A stretch of 64,000 bases of DNA, from the NCBI GenBank assembly GCA_024663395.1, contig JANFAH010000004.1, positions 2,852,001-2,916,000 on the forward strand, read 5' to 3'. Numbering within the stretch: position 1 is the first letter of the stretch; each line of letters starts with the position of its first letter. Origin of the DNA: Pisolithus tinctorius. Taxonomy: Eukaryota > Basidiomycota > Agaricomycetes > Boletales > Pisolithaceae. Shown piece after piece: positions 63,991 to 64,000 of this stretch. Below the pieces are notes generated by a model, which was given only the letters and a program-made list of their open reading frames with translations, did no database searches and was not told where the DNA came from. The translations under genes and the position numbers were made by a program.

Positions 63991-64000
63991 CAATATTCTC

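Overview
The window is fungal nuclear DNA, most likely from an agaricomycete (mushroom-forming basidiomycete). The grounds are many 44-60 nt GT..AG introns, degenerate DUF6534-type seven-helix membrane genes, and KDZ, Plavaka, PIF/Harbinger and Ty3/Gypsy elements of the kinds common in that group. There are no operons, no CRISPR, and I recognised no rRNA or tRNA. About 80% of the window is transposon or transposon relic.

Region 1 (1-12068) is host sequence. Three paralogous multi-pass membrane protein genes, all on the minus strand (80-1396, 5324-6682, 9451-10812), alternate with degenerate genes: DUF6534-like copy 1 (2130-3690, with a partial tandem copy to about 4976), a possible multi-helix relic (7840-8470) and an aminoglycoside-phosphotransferase-like relic (8804-9115). 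Paralog 1 with DUF6534 copy 1, and paralog 3 with DUF6534 copy 2, look like one segmental duplication.

Region 2 (12069-46139) is the main result: one 34-kb KDZ (Kyakuja/Dileera/Zisupton-class) DNA transposon. It has imperfect terminal inverted repeats of about 100 bp and a perfect 8-bp target duplication AGAAAATT (12061-12068 and 46140-46147). It sits inside DUF6534 copy 2, whose two halves lie on either side. Its own genes are a KDZ transposase with a C-terminal Ulp1-type peptidase (minus strand, 41162-45884), a small basic-protein gene (plus strand, 40305-40956) and a large accessory gene (minus strand, 36710-39792 continuing at 23097-24820). Four later insertions are nested in it: a PIF/Harbinger element (12281-16104), non-autonomous LTR element A (16498-23027), autonomous-type but decayed LTR element B (24821-36709, inserted in the accessory gene) and a solo LTR of the A family (43178-43643, inserted in the transposase gene). 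Without them the KDZ element is about 11.4 kb.

Region 3 (46148-64000) holds the 5' half of DUF6534 copy 2, a second decayed PIF/Harbinger element (about 47208-52082), a 5'-truncated chromodomain Gypsy element (about 52160-55474), a decayed Plavaka transposase gene (55510-58100), about 2.9 kb of GGGCC-motif tandem repeats interrupted by a solo LTR with a perfect 5-bp target duplication (58428-59273), a broken zinc-cluster/coiled-coil gene (61441-63112), and a tandemly repeated right edge.

Elements A and B share LTR termini, a terminal hairpin, a primer-binding site and a related Gag, so B is a plausible helper family for A. Differences between paired LTRs, TIRs and target duplications, and the nonsense codons in the Harbinger Myb gene, are mostly CpG to TpG/CpA transitions. 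This points to cytosine methylation and decay across the locus.
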